From Bacteroidales bacterium (lineage in GTDB: Bacteria > Bacteroidota > Bacteroidia > Bacteroidales > UBA932): a stretch of DNA of 64,000 nucleotides. The stretch spans positions 28,373-92,372 of the forward strand of contig JAFZRX010000017.1 of assembly GCA_017619675.1 (NCBI GenBank), given 5' to 3'. The notes below the pieces were generated by a model. That model was not told the origin of the DNA. It saw only the letters and a program-made list of their open reading frames with translations, and ran no database searches. Shown here in pieces: positions 1 through 8,308 of the stretch (position 1 is its first letter; each line of letters begins with the position of its first letter). The position numbers and the translations under genes are program-made.

Positions 1-2
1 AA

Positions 3-245
3 GGGGAGACCGGATGCATGGTATACGTAGACGCTTACGGCCAGCCTCATCCGCTTTACCTCAAGGACCTCCAGGACGCCAGCGGCAAGATCCCTCCTCG
101 CAGGGTTGACATAGACGGCGGCATTGCCCAGAACTATTACAAGAACATCTGCCACTACATCACTCCTGAGGACTATGAGGCCGCAAAGGCTTATGTCCCT
201 GACCCTGAGAATTATGACTTCAAAAAAATCCTGAATTGGGATTAA
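3..245 (+). CDS. C-terminal fragment of an unidentified protein
   Basis: The reading frame is already open at the left edge of the window, so this is the last 80 codons of a gene that begins outside it; the internal ATG at 18 is unlikely to be the true start. The fragment ends with a hydrophilic, aromatic-rich tail (YDFKKILNWD). The stretch GKIPPRRVDID is faintly like the C-terminal region of some 6-phosphofructokinases, but I cannot support that identity from this piece. It is followed by a 60-bp gap and a separate small gene on the same strand. Confidence 0.75.
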   Translation, partial: GETGCMVYVDAYGQPHPLYLKDLQDASGKIPPRRVDIDGGIAQNYYKNICHYITPEDYEAAKAYVPDPENYDFKKILNWD

Positions 246-305
246 ATGAAAAAAAAATGCTATCTTTAAGGCACGATTAACAATACTTAACAATCAAATA
301 CAACC

Positions 306-650
306 ATGGGAAAATTTGAAATCAAAATCAGGAAGGACGGAGAATTCCAGTTCAACCTCAAAGCCGGCAACGGTGAAATCATCCTCACAAGCGAGGGCTA
401 CACAACAAAGGCTGCCTGCCTGAACGGTATCGAGTCAGTAAAGAAGAACTCAGTAGACGATGCAAAATTCGAGATGCTGGAGGCAAAGAACGGCAAGATG
501 TACTTCCGTCTCAAAGCCGGCAACGGACAGGTAATTGGCGCAAGCCAGATGTATGCTTCAAAGGAGACCGCAAAGAAGGGAATCGCTTCCGTAAAGAGGA
601 ACGCTCCTGACGCTCCTATCGTAGAGCTCGAGCCGGCACCTGAGGCTTAA
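306..650 (+). CDS. DUF1508 (YegP/UPF0339) tandem-repeat protein
   Basis: A 114-residue cytoplasmic protein made of two copies of the YegP/UPF0339 fold: residues about 1-52 and 53-105. Each copy carries the same core, with FQFNLKAGNGEII in the first and YFRLKAGNGQVI in the second, followed by a helix containing GIESVKKN or GIASVKRN. This length and two-repeat layout match the family as found in many bacteria; its function is not established. There is no signal peptide. A possible -7 box (TATCTTTA) lies about 45 bp upstream of the start. The stop codon shares a TTAA palindrome with the stop of the convergent glycosidase gene, so the two genes overlap by four bases. Confidence 0.9.
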   Translation: MGKFEIKIRKDGEFQFNLKAGNGEIILTSEGYTTKAACLNGIESVKKNSVDDAKFEMLEAKNGKMYFRLKAGNGQVIGASQMYASKETAKKGIASVKRNAPDAPIVELEPAPEA

Positions 651-1882
651 AGCTTGAGGATGTTTCCTCCCATAGGGGGGATACTGATATTTATTCGGCT
701 GGTATATCCCGGTATATAAACGGATATATCAGCCTTTTCTTTTGTGAAGTTGGCTCCCAGGAGATAGGTGCCGTGGTCTGATATGCGCATCCAGATATAG
801 TGGCTGTCAACCTTGAAGCCGGGGGTGTCAAGGTTGCAGTACACCAGGTCGTAGGTGGTGCCCCAGTCCGGCGCCTTGGCCATCAGGCAGCGGAAATAGT
901 TCAGGGTCTCCAGTTCTTCCTGGGTGAGGCCCTGGCGGGTGTGGATGTAGGAATAGAGGCGCTGCAGGGAGGGGACGGTCACCTTGTTGAAGATGGATGT
1001 CCTGTGGTCCTTGGTATCGGCCGCAGCCTCTCCTATCTCTTCTCCAAAGTACAGCATGAACGGGGCCTGGTTCAACAGGAGCGAGACGAACAGGGCGGGG
1101 TAGGCCCCGGGCATGCGGGGTTCGTCGTGGTTCTCCAGGAAGTTGAGCATCCTGGGCTGCAGGTCCTGGAGGAACTGCCAGTTCCAGGATATCTTGCGGG
1201 CGTTTCCGCGGCCTTCCATCAGGTCTTTGAGAATGTCATACAGGCCGGACTTGTCGTACAGGAGGTCGAAGCCTATGTCGTGGGCGTATCGGCGGTATTT
1301 CTCGCGGGTGTAGACCTCGGCGATGAAGATGACCTTAGGATATTTGCTTTTAACCTGGGAAATAAGCCATTTGAGGTACTCCGGAGGCACCATCTCGACC
1401 ATGTCGCAACGGAAGCCGTCAACGCCCTTGGCGGCCCAGAAAAGCAGGATGTCGCGCATCCTCTCCCAGTTGGATCGGATGCTGTAGTCCACCTTGAGGG
1501 TGTCCGACCAGTCATAGTCGTAATAGCCGCAGGTCTGGATGGAGCCGTGGGAGTCAGAATAATCCGGAGAGACGTGGTTGGGGACGTAGTCTATGATTAC
1601 GCCAAGGTTCTCTGCGTGGGTGCGCTTGACCAGGGCCTCGAATTCCTGCATGCGGTTATCCGGGTCTGCGCTCAGATATGGGTTGACGTCATAGTAATCG
1701 CAGATGGAGTAGGGGGAGCCGGGATCACCCTTGACATAGGGCTTGCCCGTGGAATGGCGGATGATCCCGGTGTACCAGACGTGGGTCACGCCCAGGGTCT
1801 TGAAGTACTCCAGGCAGGGCTCGTCTATCTGCTGCAGGGTGCCGTTTCCCCACAGGCGGGGAAGCATCTGGTATATTATCAT
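647..1882 (-). CDS. GH13 alpha-amylase-family glycoside hydrolase
   Basis: A 411-residue enzyme of glycoside hydrolase family 13, expected to act on alpha-glucans or malto-oligosaccharides. The conserved regions are present in order: region I IIDYVPNH (residues 96-103), region II GFRCD with the nucleophile Asp160, region III FIAEVY with the acid/base Glu189, and region IV LENHDE with Asp253. No signal peptide is visible, so it should work in the cytoplasm. It is on the short side for GH13, with little room for accessory domains. Its start overlaps the end of the upstream methyltransferase gene by four bases (ATGA), which suggests translational coupling. The exact substrate cannot be told from sequence. 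Confidence 0.9.
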   Translation of the reverse strand: MIIYQMLPRLWGNGTLQQIDEPCLEYFKTLGVTHVWYTGIIRHSTGKPYVKGDPGSPYSICDYYDVNPYLSADPDNRMQEFEALVKRTHAENLGVIIDYVPNHVSPDYSDSHGSIQTCGYYDYDWSDTLKVDYSIRSNWERMRDILLFWAAKGVDGFRCDMVEMVPPEYLKWLISQVKSKYPKVIFIAEVYTREKYRRYAHDIGFDLLYDKSGLYDILKDLMEGRGNARKISWNWQFLQDLQPRMLNFLENHDEPRMPGAYPALFVSLLLNQAPFMLYFGEEIGEAAADTKDHRTSIFNKVTVPSLQRLYSYIHTRQGLTQEELETLNYFRCLMAKAPDWGTTYDLVYCNLDTPGFKVDSHYIWMRISDHGTYLLGANFTKEKADISVYIPGYTSRINISIPPMGGNILKL

Positions 1883-2592
1883 CTGCGTCTGAATTCCGAT
1901 AGGGTTACAGCCGTGGCAACAGCCACGTTCAGCGATTCCGCCGTTGGGGCGCCGCCGCTGAAAGAAGGAATGAGCAACTTGCCGTCGACCTCTTTCTCCA
2001 CCTCAGGGCTTACGCCCCTGGACTCGCTTCCCATCACTACCAGGCCCTCCTTGGAGAGGGGCTGGGAGTAGATGTCAGCGCCGTCCAGGAAGGTGCCGTA
2101 CACCTTGAGGCCGGCTTTCCTGAAGCGGCGGCAGAGGTCAGGTATGTCGCAGTAGATCACCTTCTTGCGGAAGATGGCTCCCATGGTTGCCTGCACCGTC
2201 TTGGGGTTGTACAGTTCCACGCAGTCCGGGGAGGCGTAGATCACGTCCACGCCGAACCAGTCCGCCAGGCGGATGATGGTGCCAAAGTTGCCCGGATCCC
2301 GGATGCCGTCCAGGGCAAGGCACAGGCCGCCGCATTCCGCCGGGGCGGAAAGGGGCTTTGCCTTGACCACGGCAAGCACGGGAGAGGGGCTGCTCAACTG
2401 GGAGATGCGCGCCATGGCATCGTACCCTATGTCATCCCTCTTCCATACTTCCACCACCTCGAAATCAGAGGCCAGGGCCTCCGCGACCATCTTTTCGCCT
2501 TCCACCACAAAGAGGCCCAGGCTGTCCCTGAACTTCTTGGAGGAAAGCGACCTTATGGTCTTGATTCTGTTGTTGGAAAGAGCTGTGTCCAT
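1879..2592 (-). CDS. SpoU/TrmH-family RNA 2'-O-methyltransferase
   Basis: A SPOUT methyltransferase that would transfer a methyl group from S-adenosylmethionine to a ribose 2'-OH of tRNA or rRNA. Family motifs are clear: GIRDPGNFGTIIRLADWFG (motif 1), MGSESRGVSPEV (motif 2) and the C-terminal knot motif AESLNVAVATAV. The N-terminal part resembles the L7Ae-like RNA-binding domain of TrmH/RlmB relatives (FVVEGEKMV). The frame is open to 2625, but a TAAATTTG -7 box at 2613-2620 lies over that end, so the ATG at 2592 is the better start and gives 237 residues. It is the first gene of a pair with the GH13 gene. Which RNA it modifies is unknown. Confidence 0.9.
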   Translation of the reverse strand: MDTALSNNRIKTIRSLSSKKFRDSLGLFVVEGEKMVAEALASDFEVVEVWKRDDIGYDAMARISQLSSPSPVLAVVKAKPLSAPAECGGLCLALDGIRDPGNFGTIIRLADWFGVDVIYASPDCVELYNPKTVQATMGAIFRKKVIYCDIPDLCRRFRKAGLKVYGTFLDGADIYSQPLSKEGLVVMGSESRGVSPEVEKEVDGKLLIPSFSGGAPTAESLNVAVATAVTLSEFRRR

Positions 2593-2612
2593 TGGGTTTG
2601 ACGGTGCAAACA

Positions 2613-2620
2613 CAAATTTA
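2613..2620 (-). promoter_or_regulatory. -7 box (TAAATTTG) for the SpoU methyltransferase gene
   Basis: On the minus strand this reads TAAATTTG, the Bacteroidota -7 consensus TAnnTTTG, about 20 bases before the ATG at 2592. It is divergent from the box at 2666-2673. It is the reason for the shortened methyltransferase start. Confidence 0.65.
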
Positions 2621-2665
2621 GCCACAATTCTTTATTTAAATGCCCCTTCGTACAGTTTTTTCTCT

Positions 2666-2673
2666 TAAATTTG
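2666..2673 (+). promoter_or_regulatory. -7 box (TAAATTTG) for the TamL-like gene
   Basis: TAAATTTG lies 14 bases before the ATG at 2688. This leaves only a very short leader and excludes the upstream in-frame ATG at 2640 as the translation start. Confidence 0.65.
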
Positions 2674-2687
2674 TATTTATACGCGTT

Positions 2688-4799
2688 ATGGGAAGACAGC
2701 ACTCTAAATACGTTCCTGCACTGTTCGCCGCGGCTTTGCTCGCGGTTTCCTGCGGCGCCGCAAAGCAGCTGGCGGAAGACGCGTACTGGCTTTCCAAGAA
2801 TGAAGTCAAGTTCACGGAGAAAACCGCCCTCAAGGTTTCCGACATCACTCCTTACCTCAAGCAGGCGCAATCCGGCCTCAAGATCCTCCCCGGCAAACGC
2901 GTGGAGTTCAGCCCGGAACTGGTGGACGCATCGGTACAGAGCATCAAGGACCACCTGGAGTACCTGGGTTACTACAACTCCACCGTGGAGCCCGTTATAA
3001 CGGAAAAGAAAAAGTGGAAGACGGTAGAGTATCTCATCACCCCCGGAACCCGCTACAAGATCGCGGTAATCCGCTACAAACTCCCTCAGGGATCGTCCTT
3101 CGAGGCAGATTTCCTGGACGACGTGGACAATGTGAGCGTCAAGGTGGGGGACTACCTGTCGGAGGCTGACCTGGAGGTTGAAAGCGCCCGCAGCGCGGCG
3201 TACATGCGCACCAAAGGCTACTACAGCATCAACACAAACTACTATTCCTTCGAGGCCGATACGCTCTCCGGGCCGGACAGCACCATCCTGGAAATGCGCG
3301 TGAACGAGTACACCCGCAACCAGAGCCCGTCCGCTGCCAAGCCGCACGAGATCTACACGATAGGGGATGTAACCTTCTCATATCCGGAAGGTCTGGCCTT
3401 TGACAACAGGATACTCAAGAGCCTCAATACCATCAAGCCCGGGGACGTCTATGACGAGACTGAGGTCCACAAGACCTACTCCCGCCTTTCCGCCCTCAAG
3501 GTTTTCAGCGGCGTGGGCATCGAACTGTCCGATGCGGATTCCAACAGGGTGAACTGCGCCATAAACCTCACTCCGTCCAAACTGCAGGGCTTCAAGATCA
3601 ACTGGGAGACTTCCTACAACTCATCGGGCCTCCTGGGAATATCCCCCCAGTTGAGTTACTATAACAAGAACATATTCAAGAGAGGGGAGTGGCTGAACCT
3701 TGCTTTCATGGGCAACTTCCAGCGCAAGTTCAAGAGCAACATCAAGTCCGACGAGTTCGGAGTATCCGCGGGACTCAGCCTCCCGCGCTTCCTGGGCCTT
3801 CCTTACGAGCGTTTCAAAGGCAGCAACATCCCCCGCACTGAGATCAACGCATCGTACAATTACCAGTCAAGGCCGGAGTATACCAGGCACATCGTATCGT
3901 CCTCATACGGCTACACCGGATCGTTCGGGCAGTATTTCTCCTACCAGCTTTATCCGCTGCAGCTCAATGTGGTAAGGCTCACGAACATGGACCAGGACTT
4001 CCTGAACAACCTTATCCTGAATCCGTTCATGTGGTATTCCTACCAGGACCACTTCGATGCCGGATTCGGCGGAGTGCTGTATTATACAACAAACGCAGAC
4101 CTGGTTCCAAAGACAAGTTACCATTATGTAAGACTTTCCCTGGATTCCTCAGGTAATCTGCTCAGCCTGTTCAAGGGGGGCATGAAAGAGTCCGAATTTG
4201 GGGAGAAACTGATCTTTGGCCTGCCTTTCTCGCAATACGTCCGCTCGGAGATTTCCTTTGGAAAGACCTGGCGCTTCGGCCACGAGAAGACCCAGGCCCT
4301 GGCCACACGCATCCTCGTAGGCGCGGGCCTCGCGTACGGAAACTCATCGTCACTTCCATTTGAGAAGCAGTTCTACAGCGGAGGCGCAAACTCCCTCAGG
4401 GCATGGAGGGCCCGTTCCGTAGGACCTGGCTACGCCCAGCCAAACACCATCTTCCGCATCCCCAGCCAGACAGGAGATTTCAAGCTGGAGGCCAACGTGG
4501 AATACCGTTTCCCCATAACCTGGAAACTGGAAGGCGCCCTGTTTGCGGAAACCGGAAACGTCTGGTCCTGGAAATCTGACTTCGAGGAAGAGCGCTTCGG
4601 CCCTCAGTTCTATAAGACCCTCGCGGCGGACTGGGGTACCGGCCTGCGCGTGGACCTGAGTTTCATAGTGCTCCGTCTTGACGTGGGATTCAAGATCCAT
4701 GACCCCGCACGTGAGGAGGGGCACCGCTGGATAGGTCCTGACGGTTGGTTCCAGAGAGGCGGGTCAGCACTGCACTTTGGTGTGGGCTATCCGTTCTAA
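2688..4799 (+). CDS. TamL-like outer-membrane assembly lipoprotein (Omp85 family)
   Basis: A 703-residue Omp85/BamA-superfamily protein. The N-terminus is a lipoprotein signal with lipobox LAVSC (Cys22), followed by a POTRA-type periplasmic region over about residues 40-280 and a C-terminal beta-barrel ending in aromatic Phe, as usual for outer-membrane proteins. The barrel contains FYSGGANSLRAWRARS, matching the Omp85 loop-6 region. A lipidated TamA relative is the TamL type described in Bacteroidota, which works with an inner-membrane TamB partner in outer-membrane biogenesis; no tamB is in the window. The start at 2688 is chosen because of the promoter box directly upstream. Two barrel-protein genes follow on the same strand with gaps of 10 and 21 bp. 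Confidence 0.88.
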   Translation: MGRQHSKYVPALFAAALLAVSCGAAKQLAEDAYWLSKNEVKFTEKTALKVSDITPYLKQAQSGLKILPGKRVEFSPELVDASVQSIKDHLEYLGYYNSTVEPVITEKKKWKTVEYLITPGTRYKIAVIRYKLPQGSSFEADFLDDVDNVSVKVGDYLSEADLEVESARSAAYMRTKGYYSINTNYYSFEADTLSGPDSTILEMRVNEYTRNQSPSAAKPHEIYTIGDVTFSYPEGLAFDNRILKSLNTIKPGDVYDETEVHKTYSRLSALKVFSGVGIELSDADSNRVNCAINLTPSKLQGFKINWETSYNSSGLLGISPQLSYYNKNIFKRGEWLNLAFMGNFQRKFKSNIKSDEFGVSAGLSLPRFLGLPYERFKGSNIPRTEINASYNYQSRPEYTRHIVSSSYGYTGSFGQYFSYQLYPLQLNVVRLTNMDQDFLNNLILNPFMWYSYQDHFDAGFGGVLYYTTNADLVPKTSYHYVRLSLDSSGNLLSLFKGGMKESEFGEKLIFGLPFSQYVRSEISFGKTWRFGHEKTQALATRILVGAGLAYGNSSSLPFEKQFYSGGANSLRAWRARSVGPGYAQPNTIFRIPSQTGDFKLEANVEYRFPITWKLEGALFAETGNVWSWKSDFEEERFGPQFYKTLAADWGTGLRVDLSFIVLRLDVGFKIHDPAREEGHRWIGPDGWFQRGGSALHFGVGYPF

Positions 4800-4809
4800 A
4801 TCATTGTCT

Positions 4810-5544
4810 ATGAAGAGATTGCTTTTTTCACTTATAGCCTTGTGCGTGTTTGTTCCTGCGTTTTCACAGGAACTTATCGATATCCCGGGCCTGTTCGAGG
4901 AGGAGGAAGAAGTGGAGGATCCTTCCATCCTGGTCAAGTCCAAGGACGGGGACATGGTACTGCGCATCTCATCCCACGTAGGGTACGGATTTCACAGCAT
5001 GAAATCCTCACTGTTCCAGCAGGGCCGTTCAATGGAGGTCTTTGTCAATCTCCTGAATCTTGGAATCTATCCGGTGGATTACCTGGGGATTGAATTAAGC
5101 GCAGACATAGAGCACAACGCGTTCAAGTCCACGGAAACCACCTTTTACCTTGATAACGGAATAATACGTATCCCGTATGACTCCGGGTCATCAGGCGGTT
5201 CCGGCGGCACGGGATCAAAGACACTCAGTTCCATCAATTACTTCTGCGTCAATTTCCCGGCCCTGGTGAAGTTCCGGGCGGGAAAGATGGAGATTGGCGG
5301 GGGAGCGGAAGCATCCTTCAACTTTGGCGGAAACACTTATACAAAATATACGGAAGGCAACCGAACCACTACCGTAAGGGAAAGGGGAGCCAAGATGAAC
5401 CTGTTCTCCTATGGAGTTGTTGGTATCATTTCCTACGGGGGAATGGCCTTCTTTGTAAAATGGTATCCAAAATCCTCCAGGGTCGTTCCTGAAAGCATGG
5501 TTGACCTCAGCCATATGACTTTTGGTATCGCCTTTGGAATGTAG
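4810..5544 (+). CDS. Secreted outer-membrane beta-barrel protein, paralogue 1
   Basis: A 244-residue protein with a signal peptide (MKRLLFSLIALCVFVPAFS, probably cut before QE) and an acidic stretch EEEEEVED just after it. The rest alternates polar and aromatic residues like a small beta-barrel and ends in FGIAFGM. It is a clear paralogue of the next gene: both share VGY near the start, a FVNL...YP-D-LG block, and FKSTET/FRSTES followed by YLD. The ATG at 4810 is preferred to the in-frame ATG at 4777, which lies inside the TamL-like gene and would put residues in front of the signal peptide. It probably belongs to the same transcript as the TamL-like gene. Function unknown. Confidence 0.85.
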   Translation: MKRLLFSLIALCVFVPAFSQELIDIPGLFEEEEEVEDPSILVKSKDGDMVLRISSHVGYGFHSMKSSLFQQGRSMEVFVNLLNLGIYPVDYLGIELSADIEHNAFKSTETTFYLDNGIIRIPYDSGSSGGSGGTGSKTLSSINYFCVNFPALVKFRAGKMEIGGGAEASFNFGGNTYTKYTEGNRTTTVRERGAKMNLFSYGVVGIISYGGMAFFVKWYPKSSRVVPESMVDLSHMTFGIAFGM

Positions 5545-5565
5545 TTTGTAGTCGATGAATTGTAT

Positions 5566-6327
5566 ATGAGAAGAGTTTTTTTGTCATTCCTTATATTGGC
5601 AGCCGGCATTACGGCGTTCGCCCAGAACCAGACTGAGATAGACTGGTCAAGCCTGTCACAAGATTTAAAGGACCAGATCAAGGAGGCTATGAAGGAGGAG
5701 AAGGAGTATTCTCCCGTCGTAGCCCAGACTGACGACGGCCAGTTCAAGCTGTACACCAGTTCCTATGTCGGATACAGCCTGTACTTTGTAAGGTCCAATT
5801 CCTTCGCCCCAACCGTTTCGGGAGAGTTCTTCGTGAACCTTGTGGGAGGTGGTTTCTACCCTATGGACAACCTGGGTTTCGAGGTCAACCTGGACCTTGG
5901 TCACAATACCTTCAGGTCAACCGAGTCCGTCCTGTACCTAGACGGCAACAGGGAAGTGACCGCACTTGACAACAAACTGTACTACCCGTTCAGTGTCACC
6001 AAGCCGCGCAGCACCCTGTCATTCTTCAGCATCAACCTGCCCCTGCAGGCCAAATACTACATGGATGACTTCAGTTTCGGCCTTGGAACTGAGATTGGGA
6101 TCAATTTCCCGGGACGCGTAAACCACAAGTATTCAGACGGTTACGACACTTACAGCACCATCCAGAAAAGGGCTGCGGTGAATACCTTCACCTACGCCAT
6201 CCTGGGTACCGTGACCTACGACAAGGTAACCCTCTTCCTCAAGTTCTACCCGCGTTCCGCCGGCATCCTTTCCGGCCGCAACATAGACATGGGCTACGCC
6301 TCCCTGGGCCTCGCCTTCCGCATGTAA
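5566..6327 (+). CDS. Secreted outer-membrane beta-barrel protein, paralogue 2
   Basis: A 253-residue protein with a signal peptide (MRRVFLSFLILAAGITAFA, then QNQ) and beta-rich body ending in LGLAFRM. It aligns along its whole length with the preceding gene, including the FVNL-G-YP-DNLGFEV block and STESVLYLDGN, so the pair arose by tandem duplication. The ATG at 5566 puts the positively charged n-region (MRR) first; an ATG two codons upstream (5560) is possible. The gene is last in the run that starts with the TamL-like gene and is followed by a 520-bp repeat-rich space. No function can be assigned. Confidence 0.85.
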   Translation: MRRVFLSFLILAAGITAFAQNQTEIDWSSLSQDLKDQIKEAMKEEKEYSPVVAQTDDGQFKLYTSSYVGYSLYFVRSNSFAPTVSGEFFVNLVGGGFYPMDNLGFEVNLDLGHNTFRSTESVLYLDGNREVTALDNKLYYPFSVTKPRSTLSFFSINLPLQAKYYMDDFSFGLGTEIGINFPGRVNHKYSDGYDTYSTIQKRAAVNTFTYAILGTVTYDKVTLFLKFYPRSAGILSGRNIDMGYASLGLAFRM

Positions 6328-6366
6328 CCGGTTAAGTCTGTCCGGACCGGGCATTTAACCAAGTAC

Positions 6367-6449
6367 GGTTGGAGGCAGTCAGGGGTTGAAAAGTGCGACA
6401 ATGCAGGATTAAACCGAAAGCACTTTTCAACCCCTGACTGCCTCCAACC
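6367..6449. repeat. Long perfect inverted repeat (hairpin element D1)
   Basis: Two perfect 30-bp arms (6367-6396 and 6420-6449) enclose a 23-base loop. The arms begin GGTTGGAGGCAGTCAGG and the loop ends in CCGAAA. It lies 40 bp behind the barrel-protein gene. No poly-T tract follows on the plus strand, so a simple rho-independent terminator is not the obvious reading. A related hairpin with different arms but a similar loop lies at 22947-23013. Confidence 0.85.
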
Positions 6450-6450
6450 C

Positions 6451-6498
6451 TCTGACGTGTCCGAGGGTGGACACGCCTTCCCGGAGGCAACCCCCGCC
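6451..6498 (+). repeat. 48-bp dispersed repeat E, copy 1
   Basis: This stretch is present as an exact inverted copy at 27150-27197. It contains an internal palindrome GTGTCC-GAGGGT-GGACAC and the word GGAGGCAACCCCCGCC, which occurs once more alone near 27361-27376. It has no open frame in common with coding sequence. Confidence 0.9.
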
Positions 6499-6528
6499 TT
6501 CCGCTCCAGAGAATCAGGTATCTGGTCA

Positions 6529-6635
6529 GTGGCGCGTAAAGTGCTGATAATCAATGAGAACAACTGTTTAACACTCTCCGTTTTAGGGAGTATCTAAGCA
6601 CTTAATTTATTGATTATCAAATAGTTATCCGCCAC
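6529..6635 (+). repeat. Palindromic intergenic element, subtype B (B1)
   Basis: A 107-bp element bounded by GTGGCGCGTAA and its near-complement TTATCCGCCAC. Inside each end sit TGATAATCAA on the left and TTGATTATCAA on the right. The centre holds the subtype-B core CGTTTTAGGGAGTATC. It is followed 75 bp later by a subtype-A element. Other B copies are at 26999-27107 (opposite orientation) and 43024-43132. Confidence 0.8.
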
Positions 6636-6710
6636 CAGCAAATCTCCTTACTTTGAATAGATTCTCCCATTTAAGACCAACATCCCGGCCCTGCCGCGGC
6701 GGGTTGAGTT

Positions 6711-6816
6711 CGTGGAGGTAAGTGATTGATATTCAAGGAAAAGACAACATTAACGGTGGCGATTTGGCGACCGTTAAAAGTGTTATCTGGTTGATTTTTA
6801 GGACTTTACGTCCACG
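6711..6816 (+). repeat. Palindromic intergenic element, subtype A (A1)
   Basis: A 106-bp element from CGTGGAGGTAA to TTACGTCCACG. The core is the hairpin TTAACGGT-GGCGATTTGGCG-ACCGTTAA. The asymmetric GATTT in the loop gives the orientation, which is the same in all A copies of the window. It lies between the convergent barrel-protein and RlmD genes, 33 bp from the RlmD stop. Confidence 0.8.
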
Positions 6817-6848
6817 GGGATCTATTTCGTCCGGAAAAAAGATTTCCG

Positions 6849-8252
6849 TCAGAGGCGGCGGAGGGAGCAAACGTTCTCGACGTGGTGGGTGTGGGGGAAC
6901 ATGTCCACCGGCTGGACGTCGGTAATCTTGTAGTGGGCGCTGAGGAGGCTGATGTCCCGGGCCTGGGAGGCCGGGTTGCAGCTGACGTAGACGATGCGCT
7001 CCGGGGCGGCGTCCAGGATGACGCGGGCGACATCCGGATGGATGCCCGCACGCGGCGGATCCAGGATGATGACGTCCGGGCGCCCGTGATCGGCAATGAA
7101 CTGGGCGTTAAGGACATCCTTCATATCGCCGGCAAAGAATTCACAGTTGGTGATACCGTTGTTTTTGGCGTTTTCACGGGCATCCTGGATGGCTTCGGGC
7201 ACATACTCTATACCTATCACCTTAGAGGCCTTGGAACTCACGAATTGGGCTATTGTGCCCGTTCCGGTATAGAGGTCGTAGACGACCTCGGAGCCGGTAA
7301 GGGCGGCGAACTCCCGGGCGGTGCTGTAGAGCTTGTATGCCTGCTCCGTATTGGTCTGGTAGAAAGACTTTGGTCCTATCTTGAAGGTCAGGTCCTCCAT
7401 CTTCTCGTAGATGGCGTCGTCGCCCTTGAAAAGCAGGGGAGTCTGGTCCGCGATGGAATCGTTCAACTTGGTATTGATGACGTAATACAGGGAGGTAATC
7501 TGCGGGAATTTGTCAGCGACAGCCTCCAGGAGGGGAGTGCGGGTAGCGGGATCGTCCTTGGCAAAGACAACTATGAGCATGACGTCTCCAGCCTGGTTGT
7601 TGCGGATAACAATGTTGCGCATATAGCCCTTGTTCTCACGTATGTCGTAGAACTCCAGGCCGTGCTCTATTGAGTATTGCTTGAGGAAAAGACGGATCTC
7701 ATTGGAAGGGGAGTCCTGCAGCCAGCAGTGCTCTATGTCAAGGACGCGGTCAAAGTACCTGCCTACGTGAAAACCCAGTCCAATACGCTCATTTTCAGGC
7801 AGTTGCTCAAAATCTACAGGGGTTTCGAACCAGCGGCGGGCGGAAAACGTGAATTCCAGTTTGTTACGGTAATAGCGGTTCTTGTCAGAACCCAGCACAG
7901 GCTTGATTTCAGGAACATCCAGATGGCCGATGCGAACAAGCTGGTCGTAGACCTGCTGCCGCTTGGCCTCCAGCTGCATCTCGTACGGCAGGTGCTGCCA
8001 GCGGCAGCCGCCGCAGATGCCAAAGTGACTGCAAAAAGGCTCAAGGCGCTGAGGCGAAGGCTGGATCATTTTTGCAACGTAGCCTTCCATGTAGTTGCGT
8101 TTCTTCTTGGTGACGCGTATGTCCACGACATCGCCAGGCACAGCGTACTCCACGAACACGACCATACCGTCAACGTGGGCGAGAGCCTTGCCCTCGGCGG
8201 CCACGGCCTCGATGGTCACGGCAGGGAACAGCAGATCAACCTTCTTTCTCAT
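6849..8252 (-). CDS. rlmD: 23S rRNA (uracil-5-)-methyltransferase, RlmD/RumA family
   Basis: A 467-residue class I methyltransferase that would make 5-methyluridine in 23S rRNA with S-adenosylmethionine. It starts with a TRAM domain (about residues 5-62), followed by the cysteines of a [4Fe-4S] cluster (Cys74, Cys80, Cys83 in PFCSHFGICGGC, and a fourth in EHCWLQ). The SAM site is DLYTGTGTIAQF, and the catalytic cysteine lies in YVSCNPAS near residue 424. The length and domain order fit RlmD; RlmCD- or TrmA-like target choice cannot be excluded, so the symbol is tentative. It is monocistronic, facing the barrel-protein run across the repeat-filled space. Confidence 0.9.
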   Translation of the reverse strand: MRKKVDLLFPAVTIEAVAAEGKALAHVDGMVVFVEYAVPGDVVDIRVTKKKRNYMEGYVAKMIQPSPQRLEPFCSHFGICGGCRWQHLPYEMQLEAKRQQVYDQLVRIGHLDVPEIKPVLGSDKNRYYRNKLEFTFSARRWFETPVDFEQLPENERIGLGFHVGRYFDRVLDIEHCWLQDSPSNEIRLFLKQYSIEHGLEFYDIRENKGYMRNIVIRNNQAGDVMLIVVFAKDDPATRTPLLEAVADKFPQITSLYYVINTKLNDSIADQTPLLFKGDDAIYEKMEDLTFKIGPKSFYQTNTEQAYKLYSTAREFAALTGSEVVYDLYTGTGTIAQFVSSKASKVIGIEYVPEAIQDARENAKNNGITNCEFFAGDMKDVLNAQFIADHGRPDVIILDPPRAGIHPDVARVILDAAPERIVYVSCNPASQARDISLLSAHYKITDVQPVDMFPHTHHVENVCSLRRL

Positions 8253-8308
8253 CGTCTATATATGTAAGTTAACATAATATAAATTGTGTAACAAAAGGGC
8301 CGTTATCG

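Noticed and set aside
3-245. Naming the left-edge fragment as 6-phosphofructokinase
   Set aside because: Only a short, faint resemblance is visible in the last 80 residues; not enough for a name.
800-2071. Long plus-strand open frame (423 codons) over the GH13 and methyltransferase genes
   Set aside because: It lies antisense to two well-supported genes, has low-complexity Val/Gly-rich composition and no motif. It results from codon bias of the real genes.
6367-6449. Reading D1 as an ordinary rho-independent terminator
   Set aside because: The arms are far longer than needed and no T-tract follows on either strand; the similar loop of D2 suggests another constraint.
6722-6925. Small plus-strand open frame in the repeat-rich space
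   Set aside because: It runs through element A1 into the antisense of the RlmD gene and has no protein-like character.
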